Under the pieces are notes generated by a model, which worked only from the letters and a program-made list of their open reading frames with translations, had not been told where the DNA came from and made no database searches. Positions 43,692 through 53,846 of a stretch of DNA of 64,000 nucleotides are shown piece by piece. The DNA is taken from assembly GCF_013375935.1 (NCBI RefSeq), contig NZ_CP056117.1, positions 3,472,001 through 3,536,000 on the forward strand. The letters run 5' to 3'. Position 1 is the stretch's first letter. The number at the start of each line of letters is the position of its first letter. The stretch comes from Enterobacter cloacae (GTDB lineage: Bacteria > Pseudomonadota > Gammaproteobacteria > Enterobacterales > Enterobacteriaceae). The position numbers and the translations under genes are program-made.

Positions 43692-44617
43692 CAGTATACG
43701 GAACGTCCCAGACGTTTTGTGAGCTGCTCCAGCGCCGCCACGCCTGCCAGTGAATTTCCCGTCTCATCCAGCTCCGGGCTCCAGACGGCAATGGCCATCT
43801 CGTGCGGAACGATGGCCACAACCCCGCCGCCTACGCCGGATTTAGCCGGAAGCCCCACGCGCCAGGCAAATTCCCCGGCATTCTGATACATCCCGCTGGT
43901 CGCCATCAGGGCGTTAATCTGACGGGCCTGCATCGGGGAGACAACGTCCTCGGCCAGGTGCGGGGCGTGGCCCTGATGCGCGAGGAAAAGGAAGGTCTGC
44001 GCCAGCTCAACGCAGTTCATCTTCAGCGCGCAGTAGTGGAAATAGTTTTGCAGAACCGTGGCGACGTCGTTATGAAAATTGCCGAAAGACTTCATCAGCC
44101 AGGCAATGGCGGCGTTACGCGCGGAGTGTTCAAACTCAGAGCGCGCCACCACCGGATCGTAGGCGATGTCCTGCACCCCGGAAAGCTGACGCACAATTTC
44201 AAGCATCCGCTGGCGCGGCGCGCTCAGCCGGCTTTGCAGCATATCGCACACCACCAGCGCTCCGGCATTAATAAAGGGGTTTCGCGGCTTGCCCTGCTCA
44301 ATTTCGAGCTGAAGAAGGGAGTTAAACGGCTGGCCGGAGGGATCTTTGCCTACCCGCTGCCAGATCTCCTGCTCGTCATACTGGCGCATGGCGGCAACCA
44401 GGCTAAGCACCTTTGAGATCGACTGAATGGAAAAACGCTCCAGCGCGTCTCCCGCCTGGAAACGCTGACCGTCTATCGTACAAATGGCGATGCCGAGCTT
44501 GTTACCGCTGACCGAGGCCAGCGCGGGAATGTAATCGGCAACCTTACCCTGCCCCAGTAATGGACGAACCTGCGCCAGAATATCGTCCAGCATCTCATTA
44601 TGAATGACCGCAGCCAC
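43691..44617 (-). CDS. glsB: Glutaminase 2
   Basis: A 308-residue serine-dependent glutaminase, same length as E. coli GlsB. It has the catalytic Ser-x-x-Lys in [26 protein letters not shown], and [20 protein letters not shown], then GVGGGVVA. It hydrolyses glutamine to glutamate and ammonia in the cytoplasm. It is directly followed by yneG. A methyl-accepting chemotaxis gene sits 62 bp upstream where E. coli has sad. Confidence 0.95.
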   Translation of the reverse strand: MAAVIHNEMLDDILAQVRPLLGQGKVADYIPALASVSGNKLGIAICTIDGQRFQAGDALERFSIQSISKVLSLVAAMRQYDEQEIWQRVGKDPSGQPFNSLLQLEIEQGKPRNPFINAGALVVCDMLQSRLSAPRQRMLEIVRQLSGVQDIAYDPVVARSEFEHSARNAAIAWLMKSFGNFHNDVATVLQNYFHYCALKMNCVELAQTFLFLAHQGHAPHLAEDVVSPMQARQINALMATSGMYQNAGEFAWRVGLPAKSGVGGGVVAIVPHEMAIAVWSPELDETGNSLAGVAALEQLTKRLGRSVY

Positions 44618-44679
44618 ACTTTGCTCCTTGCCCTCAGGCTAAAACGGGCTGCGAGTATAACAGAGGCTTATATGTCGCG

Positions 44680-46272
44680 TCAGGCAGGGAGGCGAAAACG
44701 CGAGACGGCCTGCAGCAAAAGATCCGACTCCTGATGCAGGCGTTCCGATGCCCTTGACGCTTCAGCCACCAGCATATCCGTCTGACGCGAAACCTGGTTC
44801 AGCCCCTGGAGCTGACGCGTCATCTGATGAATGCTTTCCCCCTGATTCAGGGTAGCCATAGAAATATCGTTCAGCAGGCTGCTTAAGTTCGCCACCAGGC
44901 CGGTAACCTGGTGCAGGTTATCCTCCAGACGATTTACGACCTTAGAGCCCTCCTCAATGCCCTGCAGCGAGTGGTTAATCAGCGCCTGGATGGTTTGCGT
45001 GGAATGGCTGCTTTTTCTGGCAAGCAGCCCTACTTCCCGCGCCACCACCGCAAACCCGCGCCCCTGCTCCCCCGCATGGGCGGCTTCAATGGCCGCGTTG
45101 AGGGCCAGAATGTTGGTCTGAAACGCCACGCTGTCGATCATCGCGACGATCCCGCGCATCTCGGCGGATCGGTCGACGATCGTCTGCATAGACCCATTCA
45201 CGGCAGACATCATTTGCTCTCCGCCGGCGGCGGCCTGGCGGGCATCATCGGCGCGCGTGCTGGCGAGTTTTGCATAGCCCGTATTCCCCTCAACGTGGGT
45301 TTCAAGATCGGCAATATGCGCGGTGACGTCCTCCAGCTCTTTGGCCTGCCGCGCCGACTGCTGATAAAGCTTCTGATTCCCCTGCGCAAGCGATCCGATA
45401 TTTTCCACCATGGCGGTGGTGGCCTCGCTGACCTGCGTCACCAGCTGCTGAAGCCCGTACTGCATGGCGGTAATACTGTCGCTGAGCTGGCCTATCTCCC
45501 GGTTGAAACGCACCACGTCGGGCGGGGTGCCTGACAGGTCCCCTGCCGCAAGCAGATTAATATGCGCAATCAGGCGGCGCAGCGGGGTTATTACCCACTT
45601 CGCCATCCCGAACCAGACGGCGATGGCAATACCCAGCAGCACCAGCGGGGCAAACAGGAACAGCCGTTGAAGACCCGAAAGCTGGTCCATCAGCGACTGA
45701 CGGCCCTTTGCCGCCCGCGTCTCGCTCTGAAGCTGGTAGCGGGCATAATTGTCGTTAAAATCGGTCTGAAAGGCCTGGGCTGGCACGGCGAAAAAGAGAT
45801 CGATGCTGTTCGTTTTTACAAGTCCTTCCGCCTGCTCGCTTATCGCGCCGTAGAACAGCTGGTAGCTATTCACCAGCGCCTCGTCCCGGGGAGGATTAAG
45901 CGCGAGCCAGGCTTTCCACGCCTGCTGAGAAGCCGCCAGCGATTTTTGCGCCTCGTCCATCAGGCTATGCCAGCTCCCTTCCGAGCCGGTCTCTTTATCC
46001 TGCATGAAGTACACGCCGGAGCGGTTAAGCAGGTCGCTTGCCGCCAGCAGGGTGACGCGCGCCTGATCCAGCTTCCCCTGCTGCTGCAAGGCCAGCTGAT
46101 TGCGCTGTTCGTTACGCTGGGCCTGATTCAGGGAGGCGGTAAGCAGAATGGAGGACGAGAGCTGCAGGGCGGAGAAAAGGCCAATAATACAAAAGATGCC
46201 GGTCAGCAGGCCAAACTGACGGGGAATAATGCGCGGCGCAACACGGCGGAAAATTTGCGTTAGGTTCATCAT
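44680..46272 (-). CDS. Methyl-accepting chemotaxis protein
   Basis: A 530-residue chemoreceptor: TM1 about 20-45, a periplasmic four-helix ligand domain of about 160 residues, TM2 near 208-230, HAMP, then the signalling bundle with hairpin tip [20 protein letters not shown], then [15 protein letters not shown]. There is no C-terminal NWETF-type pentapeptide, so it depends on other receptors for methylation. E. coli has no receptor between glsB and sad, so this is a lineage-specific insertion. The ligand is unknown. Confidence 0.92.
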   Translation of the reverse strand: MMNLTQIFRRVAPRIIPRQFGLLTGIFCIIGLFSALQLSSSILLTASLNQAQRNEQRNQLALQQQGKLDQARVTLLAASDLLNRSGVYFMQDKETGSEGSWHSLMDEAQKSLAASQQAWKAWLALNPPRDEALVNSYQLFYGAISEQAEGLVKTNSIDLFFAVPAQAFQTDFNDNYARYQLQSETRAAKGRQSLMDQLSGLQRLFLFAPLVLLGIAIAVWFGMAKWVITPLRRLIAHINLLAAGDLSGTPPDVVRFNREIGQLSDSITAMQYGLQQLVTQVSEATTAMVENIGSLAQGNQKLYQQSARQAKELEDVTAHIADLETHVEGNTGYAKLASTRADDARQAAAGGEQMMSAVNGSMQTIVDRSAEMRGIVAMIDSVAFQTNILALNAAIEAAHAGEQGRGFAVVAREVGLLARKSSHSTQTIQALINHSLQGIEEGSKVVNRLEDNLHQVTGLVANLSSLLNDISMATLNQGESIHQMTRQLQGLNQVSRQTDMLVAEASRASERLHQESDLLLQAVSRFRLPA

Positions 46273-46361
46273 TTTCTTCTATAACAATGCGTTAGACGCG
46301 AGCGAGTCTACGAAACGAAAATGACAGAACCATTGCAGAATAATGACAGGGGTTGTTGAGC

Positions 46362-46389
46362 GCCGGGGGGCAGCCCTGCCACACCCGGC
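46362..46389. repeat. REP-like palindrome
   Basis: GCCGGG and CCCGGC flank a GC-rich 16-base middle, 8 bp after the sad stop. The layout matches two other elements in the window (51768-51795, 56142-56169) and resembles enterobacterial REP sequences. Confidence 0.55.
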
Positions 46390-46396
46390 CTGAAAA

Positions 46397-47779
46397 CTAG
46401 ACGCGATCCTTCCACACCGTCTGCACGTTACAAAACTCATGCAGGCCAAAATGAGAAAGCTCCCGCCCGAAGCCGCTCTTCTTCACGCCGCCAAACGCCA
46501 CGCGCGCATCGCTGGCGCTGTAGCCGTTGATAAACACCCCGCCGCACTCCAGCTCGCGGGAGAACGTCTCGGCCAGCGCCTCGTTCGCGGTAAAGACCGT
46601 CGCGGATAAGCCAAAGTCGCTGTCGTTTGCCAGATGCAGGGCGTGGGCAGGGTCCTTCGCCACGATAATAGCGGCCACCGGACCAAACAGCTCCTGGCGG
46701 AAGGCCGTCATCTCCGGCGTGACGTCGCCGAGCACCGTTGGCGCATAATAGTTACCTGCGCCGGCAACCTTCTCCCCGCCAAGCAGCAGCGTTGCCCCTT
46801 CCGCCAGCGTCGCCTGCACCTGCTGGTGAAGTTCGTCGCGCAGGTCGAAACGCGCCATCGGGCCGAGGTAGGTCTCTTCCTCATCCGGCGCGCCCATTTT
46901 GAGCGCCGCTACCGCCTCAACGAAGCGACGGGTAAACTCTTGCGCAACACCTGCTTCCACAATAAAGCGTTTCGCCGCGGCGCAAACCTGCCCGGTATTC
47001 TGATAACGTCCGGCCACGGCAGCGTTAACGGCCAGATCCAGATCGGCATCGTGGAGGACGATAAACGGATCGGAGCCGCCAAGCTCAAGCACGCATTTCT
47101 TCAGCGCCGCGCCTGCCTGGGCGCCAATCGCCGCCCCTGCCCGCACGCTGCCGGTGACCGTCACCGCGGCGATACGGCGATCGTTAATCGCCTGGCTTAC
47201 CCCGTCATTGGTGGCGTTCACCCAGCCAAAGACACCCGCCGGGAAACCAGCATCCGCGAACAGCTGCCCAATCAGCGCCGCCGAGCCGAGCACGTTTGGG
47301 GCATGTTTAAGCAGATAGCTATTCCCCGCCAGCAGGACCGGCACCGCGCCGCGCAGCACCTGCCAGAGCGGAAAGTTCCAGGGCATCACCGCCAGAATCG
47401 GCCCCAGCGGACGATATTCAATAACGGCGTTTTCGACTTGGGTAGATTCAGGGCTCAGCATCGCCGGGCCGTGTTCTGCATACCAGTCACAAAGGCTGGC
47501 GGACTTGGCGACCTCCGCACGCGCCTGGGCAATCGGCTTGCCCATCTCCCGGGAGATAGTCTGCGCCATCTCCTCCGCGCGGTTACGCAGCGCCGCACCG
47601 AGGTCGCGCAGCTTCTGCGCCCGGTGCGCCACGCTCTCGCGTCGCCACCCGCGAAAAGCGGTATCCGCTTGGGCAATCGCGTTATCAACCTCCTGAGCCG
47701 TTGCCCACGGACGGGCTGCCAGCGTTTCGCCGGTCGCCGGGTTTACAGAGAGGGCATGGGTTGCAGGCGAATAGTTCAT
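46397..47779 (-). CDS. sad: Succinate-semialdehyde dehydrogenase Sad
   Basis: The frame opens at 47791, but ATG 47779 (MNYSPATHALSVNPATGETL) follows GGAG and matches E. coli Sad, giving 460 residues. The aldehyde dehydrogenase motifs are complete: catalytic Glu in LELGGSDPFIV and nucleophile Cys in NTGQVCAAAKRFIV. It oxidises succinate semialdehyde to succinate with NAD+. It is divergent from the LysR regulator ptrR. A REP-like palindrome follows its stop. Confidence 0.93.
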   Translation of the reverse strand: MNYSPATHALSVNPATGETLAARPWATAQEVDNAIAQADTAFRGWRRESVAHRAQKLRDLGAALRNRAEEMAQTISREMGKPIAQARAEVAKSASLCDWYAEHGPAMLSPESTQVENAVIEYRPLGPILAVMPWNFPLWQVLRGAVPVLLAGNSYLLKHAPNVLGSAALIGQLFADAGFPAGVFGWVNATNDGVSQAINDRRIAAVTVTGSVRAGAAIGAQAGAALKKCVLELGGSDPFIVLHDADLDLAVNAAVAGRYQNTGQVCAAAKRFIVEAGVAQEFTRRFVEAVAALKMGAPDEEETYLGPMARFDLRDELHQQVQATLAEGATLLLGGEKVAGAGNYYAPTVLGDVTPEMTAFRQELFGPVAAIIVAKDPAHALHLANDSDFGLSATVFTANEALAETFSRELECGGVFINGYSASDARVAFGGVKKSGFGRELSHFGLHEFCNVQTVWKDRV

Positions 47780-47878
47780 GATGTTCTCCACGTAATAACG
47801 GTTGATTCATTGTGGCCCACTCTGCTATTTCTTAAAAATGAATAATATTTACCACCTTTTTCACGAATCGAGAATGGC

Positions 47879-48758
47879 ATGGACCTAACACAGCTTGAGA
47901 TGTTTAACGCCGTCGCGCTGACGGGCAGCATTACCCAGGCGGCGCAGAAGGTGCATCGCGTACCGTCAAACCTGACCACCCGCATTCGTCAGCTTGAAGC
48001 GGACCTCGGCGTGGCGCTGTTCATCCGCGAGAATCAGCGGCTGCGGCTTTCGCCCGCCGGGCACAACTTCTTGCGCTACAGCAAACAGATCCTGGCCCTG
48101 GTGGACGAGGCGCGCATGGTGGTCGCCGGCGATGAACCGCAGGGGCTGTTTTCTCTCGGCGCGCTGGAAAGTACCGCCGCCGTGCGCATTCCGGAAACGC
48201 TGGCGCGGTTTAACCAGCGCTATCCGCGCATACAGTTTGCGCTCTCCACCGGCCCATCCGGGACGATGATTGACGGCGTGCTGGAGGGGACGCTCAGCGC
48301 CGCGTTTGTCGACGGGCCGCTCTCGCATCCGGAGCTGGAGGGCATGCCGGTTTACCGGGAAGAGATGATGCTGGTTACGCCTGCGGGACACTCGGAAGTG
48401 TCAAAAGCCACGCAGGTGAGCGGCTGCGACGTTTACGCCTTTCGCGCCAACTGCTCTTACCGTCGGCATCTCGAAAGCTGGTTTCATGCCGACCGCGTAA
48501 CGCCGGGGCGTATTCACGAGATGGAGTCCTACCACGGGATGCTCGCCTGCGTGATTGCCGGAGCCGGCATTGCGCTGATGCCCCGCTCGATGCTGGAGAG
48601 CATGCCGGGGCACCATCAGGTGGCGGCGTGGCCGCTGGCGGAAAACTGGCGCTGGCTTACCACCTGGCTGGTGTGGCGTCGGGGGGGCGATGACCCGCCA
48701 GCTTGAGGCATTTATCGCGCTGCTGAACGAACGTCAGGCCGCGATCCCCGCATCATAG
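47879..48758 (+). CDS. ptrR: LysR regulator PtrR (YneJ), frameshifted near the end
   Basis: A LysR-family regulator divergent from sad, as in E. coli. [23 protein letters not shown], then [10 protein letters not shown]. As written it stops at 48706 with 275 residues. At the run of seven Gs (48681-48687) removal of one G gives [20 protein letters not shown], then QAAIPAS, stopping at 48758 (292 residues), the usual size of YneJ. So either a sequencing error or a real late frameshift replaces the last roughly 25 residues. The restored end overlaps the convergent phzF-like stop by 6 bp. Confidence 0.85.
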
Positions 48759-49574
48759 CGTTTCATACTGAGCGTAATCCTGGAGACGAAGGAAAATTTT
48801 ACCCTTCATATACAGCGTGGCCTGGCCGCCAATCAGCACGCGGTCGCCCTTCAGCTCGCAGCGCAGATCCCCGCCACGCAAGGAGACCTGGCGGGCCAAC
48901 ATCTGCGTTTTGCCAAGCTTTTCGCTCCAGTACGGGATCAGCATGCTGTGGGTTGATCCCGTTACCGGATCTTCCGGCACCCCTTCGCCCGGGCAGAAGA
49001 AGCGGCTGACGAAATCATAGTCGTCTCCCTTGGCCGTCACGCAGACCATTTTGCCCAGCGGAAGCATCGCCGGGATATCCGGCGTAAGGGACTCAACCTG
49101 CTGCTGGCTTTCGAGCACCACCATGTAATCTCGCCCTGCTCGCACCTCTTTTGCCCCGCTAATGCCCAGCGCGCTGAACAGCGCCGCCGGTGGACGATCA
49201 ACAACGTCGGCTGACCACGCCGGGAAATTTAGCGTCAGCCAGTCGCCGCTGCGTTTTACCGTCAGCTCACCGACAAAGCGCGTGGTAAACACGATCTCCG
49301 TGTGCGGATAATCCAGGTATTCGAATATCACATGGGAGGCCGCCAGGGTGGCATGTCCGCAGAGGTTTATCTCATCCTGCGTGGTAAACCAGCGCAGCTC
49401 AAAGCCCTCATCCGTGCGCACGAAAAACGCCGTTTCCGACTGATTGTGCTGCTTTGCCATCTTCAGCAGCGTCTCATCAGGAAGCCACGCTTCCAGCGGG
49501 CAGACAGCCGCCGCATTGCCGCCGAACGCCCTGTCGCTAAAGGCGTCTACCAGATAAAAGTCAATTTCCTGCAT
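48753..49574 (-). CDS. PhzF-family isomerase-like protein (copy 1)
   Basis: A 273-residue protein starting at ATG 49574 (MQEIDFYLVDAFSDRAFGGN). PhzF-fold motifs are AAAVCPLEAWLPDETLLKMA, then NQSETAFFV with the catalytic Glu, ELRWFTTQDEINLCGHATLA and GVPEDPVTGSTHSMLIPYWS. Family members isomerise small carboxylic acids (as PhzF does in phenazine synthesis), but most enterobacterial members have no known substrate. A second, roughly 60% similar copy lies immediately upstream (24 bp), evidently a tandem duplication. Confidence 0.88.
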   Translation of the reverse strand: MQEIDFYLVDAFSDRAFGGNAAAVCPLEAWLPDETLLKMAKQHNQSETAFFVRTDEGFELRWFTTQDEINLCGHATLAASHVIFEYLDYPHTEIVFTTRFVGELTVKRSGDWLTLNFPAWSADVVDRPPAALFSALGISGAKEVRAGRDYMVVLESQQQVESLTPDIPAMLPLGKMVCVTAKGDDYDFVSRFFCPGEGVPEDPVTGSTHSMLIPYWSEKLGKTQMLARQVSLRGGDLRCELKGDRVLIGGQATLYMKGKIFLRLQDYAQYETL

Positions 49575-49597
49575 CGTCTTACCTCTCTTATTCGTTT

Positions 49598-50386
49598 TCA
49601 GCGCAGAAATACGGTGCCCTTCAGATACAGCGACGCCTGTCCGCCCATCAGCACCCGGTCGCCTCTGAGCGTGCAGCGTACGTCTCCCCCACGGGCGGAA
49701 ACCTGACGCGCAAACAGCTCCGTTTTACCGAGCCTCTCGCTCCAGTAGGGTATAAGCATGGTGTGCGCGGAGCCGGTGACAGGATCTTCCGGTACGGCAA
49801 CGCCCGGCGAGAAGAAGCGGCTGACAAAGTCATATTCCCCCTCGCCCCGCGCGGTGACGGCCACCTTATGCTCGCCCGGGATCATGGCTGAGAAATCCGG
49901 CGTAACGGCTTCAACCTGCTCGCGGTTTTCCAGAACCAGCACCCAGGCCCGCCCTTTCCGGGCATCGACGCAGCGGCTGATGCCGAGCGCGGAGAGCATC
50001 TCCGGCGGCGGCGTCTGCGCCCGCGTCGGGCAGGCCGGGAAATCCAGCGTCATCCAGTCGCCCTCACGGCTGACGGTGAGGCGCCCGGAGGCGGTATCAA
50101 AATGAATGCGTGTGTCCGGGTAATCCAGCTCGTTAAACAGTACGTACGCCGCGGCAAGCGTCGCGTGTCCGCAGAGACTGACCTCGGCGAGCGTGGTAAA
50201 CCAGCGCAGCTCAATTCCCCCTTTCGTGCACACGAAAAACGCGGTTTCCGACTGGTTATGCTGCTGCGCCATTTGCAGCAAGGTCTCGTCCGGGAGCCAC
50301 GCGTCGAGCGGACAAACCGCCGCCGGGTTGCCGCCGAAGGAGGACGCGCTGAAGGCATCCACCAGATAAAAATCAATCTCCTACAT
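49598..50386 (-). pseudogene. PhzF-family protein (copy 2), amber codon at position 2
   Basis: Aligned with copy 1, the expected start is ATG 50386, but the next codon is TAG where copy 1 has CAG; it continues EIDFYLVDAFSASSFGGNP in frame to the stop at 49598. Otherwise all PhzF motifs are intact (NQSETAFFV, LCGHATLAA, VPEDPVTGSAHTML). The first usable downstream start is GTG 50362, which would remove nine residues including the first beta strand, and no ribosome-binding site is suitably placed. It is therefore a recent pseudogene, or is translated at low level by readthrough or the GTG. The adjacent CRP site belongs more likely to sotB. Confidence 0.7.
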
Positions 50387-50469
50387 TGTCCTGCCGCCTG
50401 TTTTTGCTGTGTAACCTTTATCTTCAGGGAAAACACCCGCCTTCGCTACCGCTGCATGAAGGTAAATTT

Positions 50470-50485
50470 TGTGATTTACATCACA
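50470..50485. promoter_or_regulatory. CRP binding site
   Basis: TGTGATTTACATCACA matches the CRP consensus (TGTGA-N6-TCACA) perfectly. It lies 77 bp before sotB and 84 bp before the divergent phzF-like start, so cAMP-CRP may activate either. Confidence 0.75.
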
Positions 50486-50561
50486 TAACGGTTGAGTTTT
50501 CGCCGTTTAAGGCCTTAAGATCGTCTCCTCATCTTTCAGGCAACGAATCCCAGATATCCCT

Positions 50562-51758
50562 ATGACAACACACACGGTTTCCCGCAGGGTCGCGTGGCTG
50601 CGCGTGGTCACGCTCGCCATCGCGGCGTTCATTTTCAACACCACGGAATTTGTTCCGGTTGGGCTGCTGTCCGACATTGCAGCCAGCTTCAACATGGAAA
50701 CGGCGCAGGTGGGCATTATGTTAACCATCTACGCCTGGGTAGTGGCGCTGATGTCTCTGCCGTTTATGCTGCTGACCAGCCAGATGGAACGGCGCAGGCT
50801 GCTGATTGGGCTGTTTGTGGTGTTTATTGCCAGCCACGTGCTGTCGTTTATGGCCTGGAACTTTACGGTGCTGGTTATTAGCCGCGTGGGCATTGCGTTT
50901 GCCCATGCCATTTTCTGGTCGATCACCGCGTCGCTCGCCATTCGTCTGGCTCCCGCGGGGAAGCGCGCCCAGGCGCTGAGCCTGATCGCCACCGGCACGG
51001 CGCTGGCGATGGTGCTGGGCCTGCCGATAGGACGCATCGTGGGGCAATATTTCGGCTGGCGCACCACCTTCTTTGCCATCGGCATGGGGGCGCTGGTTAC
51101 GCTGGTGTGCCTCATTAAGCTGCTGCCCGCGCTGCCGAGCGAACACTCCGGCTCGCTGAAAAGCCTGCCGCTACTGGTTCGCCGCCCGGCCCTGATGAGC
51201 ATCTATCTGCTGACCGTCATCGTGGTGACCGCCCATTACACGGCTTACAGCTATATCGAACCGTTCGTACAGGTTGTGGCGGGCTTTAGCGCAAATTTCG
51301 CCACCGTTCTCCTGCTGCTGCTGGGCGGCGCGGGCATTATCGGCAGCATCCTGTTCGGCAAGCTCGGCAACCAGCACGCTTCTGCCCTGGTGAGCAGCGC
51401 GATTGGCCTGCTGCTGGCGTGTCTGCTGCTGCTGATGCCTGCGGCGGGCAGCGAAAGTCATCTGGCGATCCTCAGCCTGTTCTGGGGCGTGGCGATCATG
51501 ATTATCGGGCTGGGGATGCAGGTGAAGGTGCTGGCGCTGGCGCCGGACGCAACGGACGTGGCGATGTCGCTGTTCTCGGGAATTTTTAATCTGGGAATTG
51601 GTGCCGGTGCGCTGGTGGGGAATCAGATCAGCCTGCACGTGTCGATGTCGGCCATTGGCTACCTTGGCGCCATCCCGGCGCTGATTGCGCTCATCTGGTC
51701 GGTGCTTATCTTCCGTAAATGGCCGGTCGCGATGGAAGAACAGACCAGCCACGGTTAA
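50562..51758 (+). CDS. sotB: Sugar efflux transporter SotB
   Basis: A 398-residue major-facilitator transporter with 12 predicted TM segments, matching E. coli SotB/YdeA in length and sequence ([20 protein letters not shown], then ASFNM). It exports arabinose, lactose and IPTG-like sugars. Gene order sotB-marC-marR is conserved with E. coli. A perfect CRP site lies upstream. Confidence 0.94.
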   Translation: MTTHTVSRRVAWLRVVTLAIAAFIFNTTEFVPVGLLSDIAASFNMETAQVGIMLTIYAWVVALMSLPFMLLTSQMERRRLLIGLFVVFIASHVLSFMAWNFTVLVISRVGIAFAHAIFWSITASLAIRLAPAGKRAQALSLIATGTALAMVLGLPIGRIVGQYFGWRTTFFAIGMGALVTLVCLIKLLPALPSEHSGSLKSLPLLVRRPALMSIYLLTVIVVTAHYTAYSYIEPFVQVVAGFSANFATVLLLLLGGAGIIGSILFGKLGNQHASALVSSAIGLLLACLLLLMPAAGSESHLAILSLFWGVAIMIIGLGMQVKVLALAPDATDVAMSLFSGIFNLGIGAGALVGNQISLHVSMSAIGYLGAIPALIALIWSVLIFRKWPVAMEEQTSHG

Positions 51759-51767
51759 GTTTGACGT

Positions 51768-51795
51768 GCCGGGTGGCGGCTTCGCCTTACCCGGC
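51768..51795. repeat. REP-like palindrome between sotB and marC
   Basis: GCCGGG(T)GGCGGCTTCGCC(TTA)CCCGGC is an inverted repeat in the REP style, 10 bp after the sotB stop and between convergent genes. It probably also stabilises transcript ends. Confidence 0.6.
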
Positions 51796-51802
51796 AACAG
51801 CA

Positions 51803-52468
51803 TCAGTGATAGGTCTTAATAATCTCCAGCACGCCGTTAATAATAAACTGCACGCCCATACACACCAGCAGGAAGCCCATCAGGCGGGAGATGGCCTCAA
51901 TACCGCCCTTGCCTACCCAGCGCATAATGGCTCCGGAACTGCGCAGCGACCCCCAGACGATAACCGCAATCAGTGCGAAAATAATCGGCGGTGCAACGGT
52001 GATAACCCAGTCCGGGAAGGTTGAGCCGTCGCGCACCGTTGAGGCGGAGCTGATGATCATCGCAATCGTGCCCGGGCCAGCCGTGCTCGGCATGGCTAAC
52101 GGCACGAAGGCGATGTTGGCGCTCGGTTCGCTTTCAAGCTCCTCGGATTTACTCTTAGCTTCCGGCGATTCATGCGCTTTTTGCGCCGGGAACAGCATCC
52201 GGAAACCGATAAAGGCCACAATCAGCCCACCCGCTATCCGCAACCCGGGGATGGAAATACCAAAGGTATTCATGACCAGCTGCCCGGCGTAATAGGCCAC
52301 CATCATGATGGCAAAAACGTACACGGCCGCCATCCTCGACTGCTGGTTGCGCTCCGCGCTGTTCATGTTCCCCGCCAGGCCCAGAAAGAGCGCCACCGTG
52401 GTTAACGGGTTTGCCAGCGGCAGCAATACCACCAGCCCAAGACCAATTGCTTTAATCAAATCCAACAT
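51803..52468 (-). CDS. marC: MarC-family membrane protein
   Basis: A 221-residue inner-membrane protein with six hydrophobic segments, as E. coli MarC. It begins [20 protein letters not shown], then [24 protein letters not shown] is family-typical. It is divergent from marRAB, sharing the mar control region. Despite its name it has no proven role in multiple antibiotic resistance. Confidence 0.94.
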   Translation of the reverse strand: MLDLIKAIGLGLVVLLPLANPLTTVALFLGLAGNMNSAERNQQSRMAAVYVFAIMMVAYYAGQLVMNTFGISIPGLRIAGGLIVAFIGFRMLFPAQKAHESPEAKSKSEELESEPSANIAFVPLAMPSTAGPGTIAMIISSASTVRDGSTFPDWVITVAPPIIFALIAVIVWGSLRSSGAIMRWVGKGGIEAISRLMGFLLVCMGVQFIINGVLEIIKTYH

Positions 52469-52624
52469 AATGCATCGCTGCCCTTATCCTTAATCAACTC
52501 CGCAATTATAGGGGAAAACCTCGTCCTGAGCTATTCGCACGACGTAACCATTGTTTTCCCGCGCAACCAATAACCACAGGCTATATGTATGATTTAAAAG
52601 CGCACTGAAAAAGTTCCTGAAGCG

Positions 52625-52644
52625 TTTTAGCAATTCGTGGCATC
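52625..52644. promoter_or_regulatory. Marbox upstream of marRAB
   Basis: TTTTAGCAATTCGTGGCATC corresponds to the E. coli marbox (ATTTAGCAAAACGTGGCATC), bound by MarA, SoxS and Rob. It lies 16 bp upstream of the -35 box of the marR promoter, the activating position. Confidence 0.8.
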
Positions 52645-52659
52645 GGGCAATCCATTCAG

Positions 52660-52722
52660 TTGACTTATACTTGCCTGAGCAATAATATCTGCCGTGACTA
52701 AACTACTTGCCAGGGCAACCAT
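52660..52722 (+). promoter_or_regulatory. marRAB promoter and two MarR operators
   Basis: The -35 box TTGACT (52660) and the -10 box TAATAT (52683) are 17 bases apart. Operator I (TACTTGCCTGAGCAATAAT, 52668-52686) overlaps the promoter and operator II (TACTTGCCAGGGCAACCAT, 52704-52722) lies just before the marR start. Both match the E. coli marO sites and give repression by MarR dimers. Confidence 0.9.
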
Positions 52723-52723
52723 T

Positions 52724-53158
52724 GTGAAAAGCACCAGTGATCTCTTTAACGACATAATCCCACTGGGTCGTCTTATTCATATGGTCAATCAGAAAAAAGA
52801 TCGCCTGCTCAATGACTACCTGTCACCGCTGGATATCACCGCAACACAGTTCAAAGTGCTGTGTTCCATTCGCTGCGAAGTGTGTATCACGCCGGTTGAG
52901 CTGAAAAAGGTGCTCTCTGTGGATCTGGGTGCGTTAACCCGCATGCTGGATCGGCTCGTCTGCAAAGGATGGGTCGAACGAAGCCCTAACCCGAATGACA
53001 AACGCGGTGTGCTGGTGAAACTGACCAGCGACGGCGCGGCCATGTGTGAGCAATGTCATCAGCTAGTAGGACAAACACTGCACCAGGAACTGACAAAAAA
53101 CTTAACGGCAGATGAAGTGGCAACGCTTGAGCTTTTACTCAAGAAAATACTGCCGTAA
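52724..53158 (+). CDS. marR: Multiple antibiotic resistance repressor
   Basis: A 144-residue winged-helix repressor starting at GTG 52724 (MKSTSDLFNDIIPLGRLIHM), just after operator II; an in-frame upstream GTG at 52694 falls inside the operators and is not the start. It is nearly identical to E. coli MarR through DITATQFKVLCSIRCEVCIT and DLGALTRMLDRLVCKGWVER. It binds phenolic ligands such as salicylate or is oxidised by copper, releasing marO. It is cotranscribed with marA and marB. Confidence 0.96.
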   Translation: MKSTSDLFNDIIPLGRLIHMVNQKKDRLLNDYLSPLDITATQFKVLCSIRCEVCITPVELKKVLSVDLGALTRMLDRLVCKGWVERSPNPNDKRGVLVKLTSDGAAMCEQCHQLVGQTLHQELTKNLTADEVATLELLLKKILP

Positions 53159-53173
53159 ACAAAAAAAAGAGGT

Positions 53174-53560
53174 ATGACGATGTCCAGACGCAATACTGAC
53201 GCTATCACCATTCATAGCATTTTGGACTGGATCGAAGATAACCTGGAATCCCCGCTCTCCCTTGAAAAGGTGTCCGAGCGTTCAGGTTACTCAAAATGGC
53301 ACCTGCAACGGATGTTCAAAAAAGAGACCGGTCATTCATTAGGTCAATATATTCGCAGCCGCAAGCTGACGGAAATTGCCCAGAAACTGAAAGAAAGCAA
53401 TGAGCCGATCCTTTATCTGGCGGAACGTTATGGCTTTGAATCGCAGCAAACCCTGACGCGTACGTTCAAGAACTACTTCGACGTGCCGCCTCATAAGTAC
53501 CGTATTACCAGCATGCCGGGTGAGTCCCGTTATCTGTATCCGCTAAAACATTGCAGTTAA
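53174..53560 (+). CDS. marA: AraC-family activator MarA
   Basis: A 128-residue protein with two HTH motifs: [20 protein letters not shown] and the second [20 protein letters not shown]. It begins [20 protein letters not shown] and is almost identical to E. coli MarA. It activates efflux (acrAB-tolC) and represses porin genes through marboxes. It starts 15 bp after marR, in the same transcript. Confidence 0.97.
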   Translation: MTMSRRNTDAITIHSILDWIEDNLESPLSLEKVSERSGYSKWHLQRMFKKETGHSLGQYIRSRKLTEIAQKLKESNEPILYLAERYGFESQQTLTRTFKNYFDVPPHKYRITSMPGESRYLYPLKHCS

Positions 53561-53592
53561 TTTTCGCCTGTAAAGACGTAACCGAGGAAATC

Positions 53593-53808
53593 ATGAAATT
53601 CATCGCCTCCGCCGCCCTCACCCTGCTGGTGCTGGTCTCCGGCCAGAGCTTCGCGGAGCAAACCCCCAGTGCGGCGCAGCAAAATAATCGAGACACGCTG
53701 ATTATGCCGTCCGCACAAGGCCAGTCACCCTATGACTTTAACCACATGGGCGCTGGCAGCGACAAATCCGACGAACTAGGCGTGCCGTATTACAACCACG
53801 ACCTGTGA
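53593..53808 (+). CDS. marB: MarB periplasmic protein
   Basis: The frame is open from 53551, but ATG 53593 after GAGG starts a signal peptide (MKFIASAALTLLVLVSGQSF, then AEQ), giving 71 residues as in E. coli MarB. The tail DFNHMGAGSDKSDELGVPYY, then N, is the conserved block. In E. coli MarB lowers MarA levels by an unresolved route. It ends the marRAB operon before a strong terminator. Confidence 0.92.
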   Translation: MKFIASAALTLLVLVSGQSFAEQTPSAAQQNNRDTLIMPSAQGQSPYDFNHMGAGSDKSDELGVPYYNHDL

Positions 53809-53817
53809 TTCGTTTTT

Positions 53818-53843
53818 GCCCCGCCGATGCGGGGCTTTTTTTT
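53818..53843 (+). terminator. marRAB terminator
   Basis: GCCCCGC-CGAT-GCGGGGC is followed by eight Ts, 9 bp after the marB stop. The upstream side also carries As on the opposite strand, so it may serve eamA as well. Confidence 0.92.
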
Positions 53844-53846
53844 GCC

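Noticed and set aside
46634..47845. A 403-codon plus-strand frame opposite sad
   Set aside because: Shadow of GC-rich coding sequence; the aldehyde dehydrogenase frame has all catalytic motifs.
52694..53158. An earlier marR start at 52694
   Set aside because: It would place the start inside the promoter-operator region; GTG 52724 matches the known MarR N-terminus.
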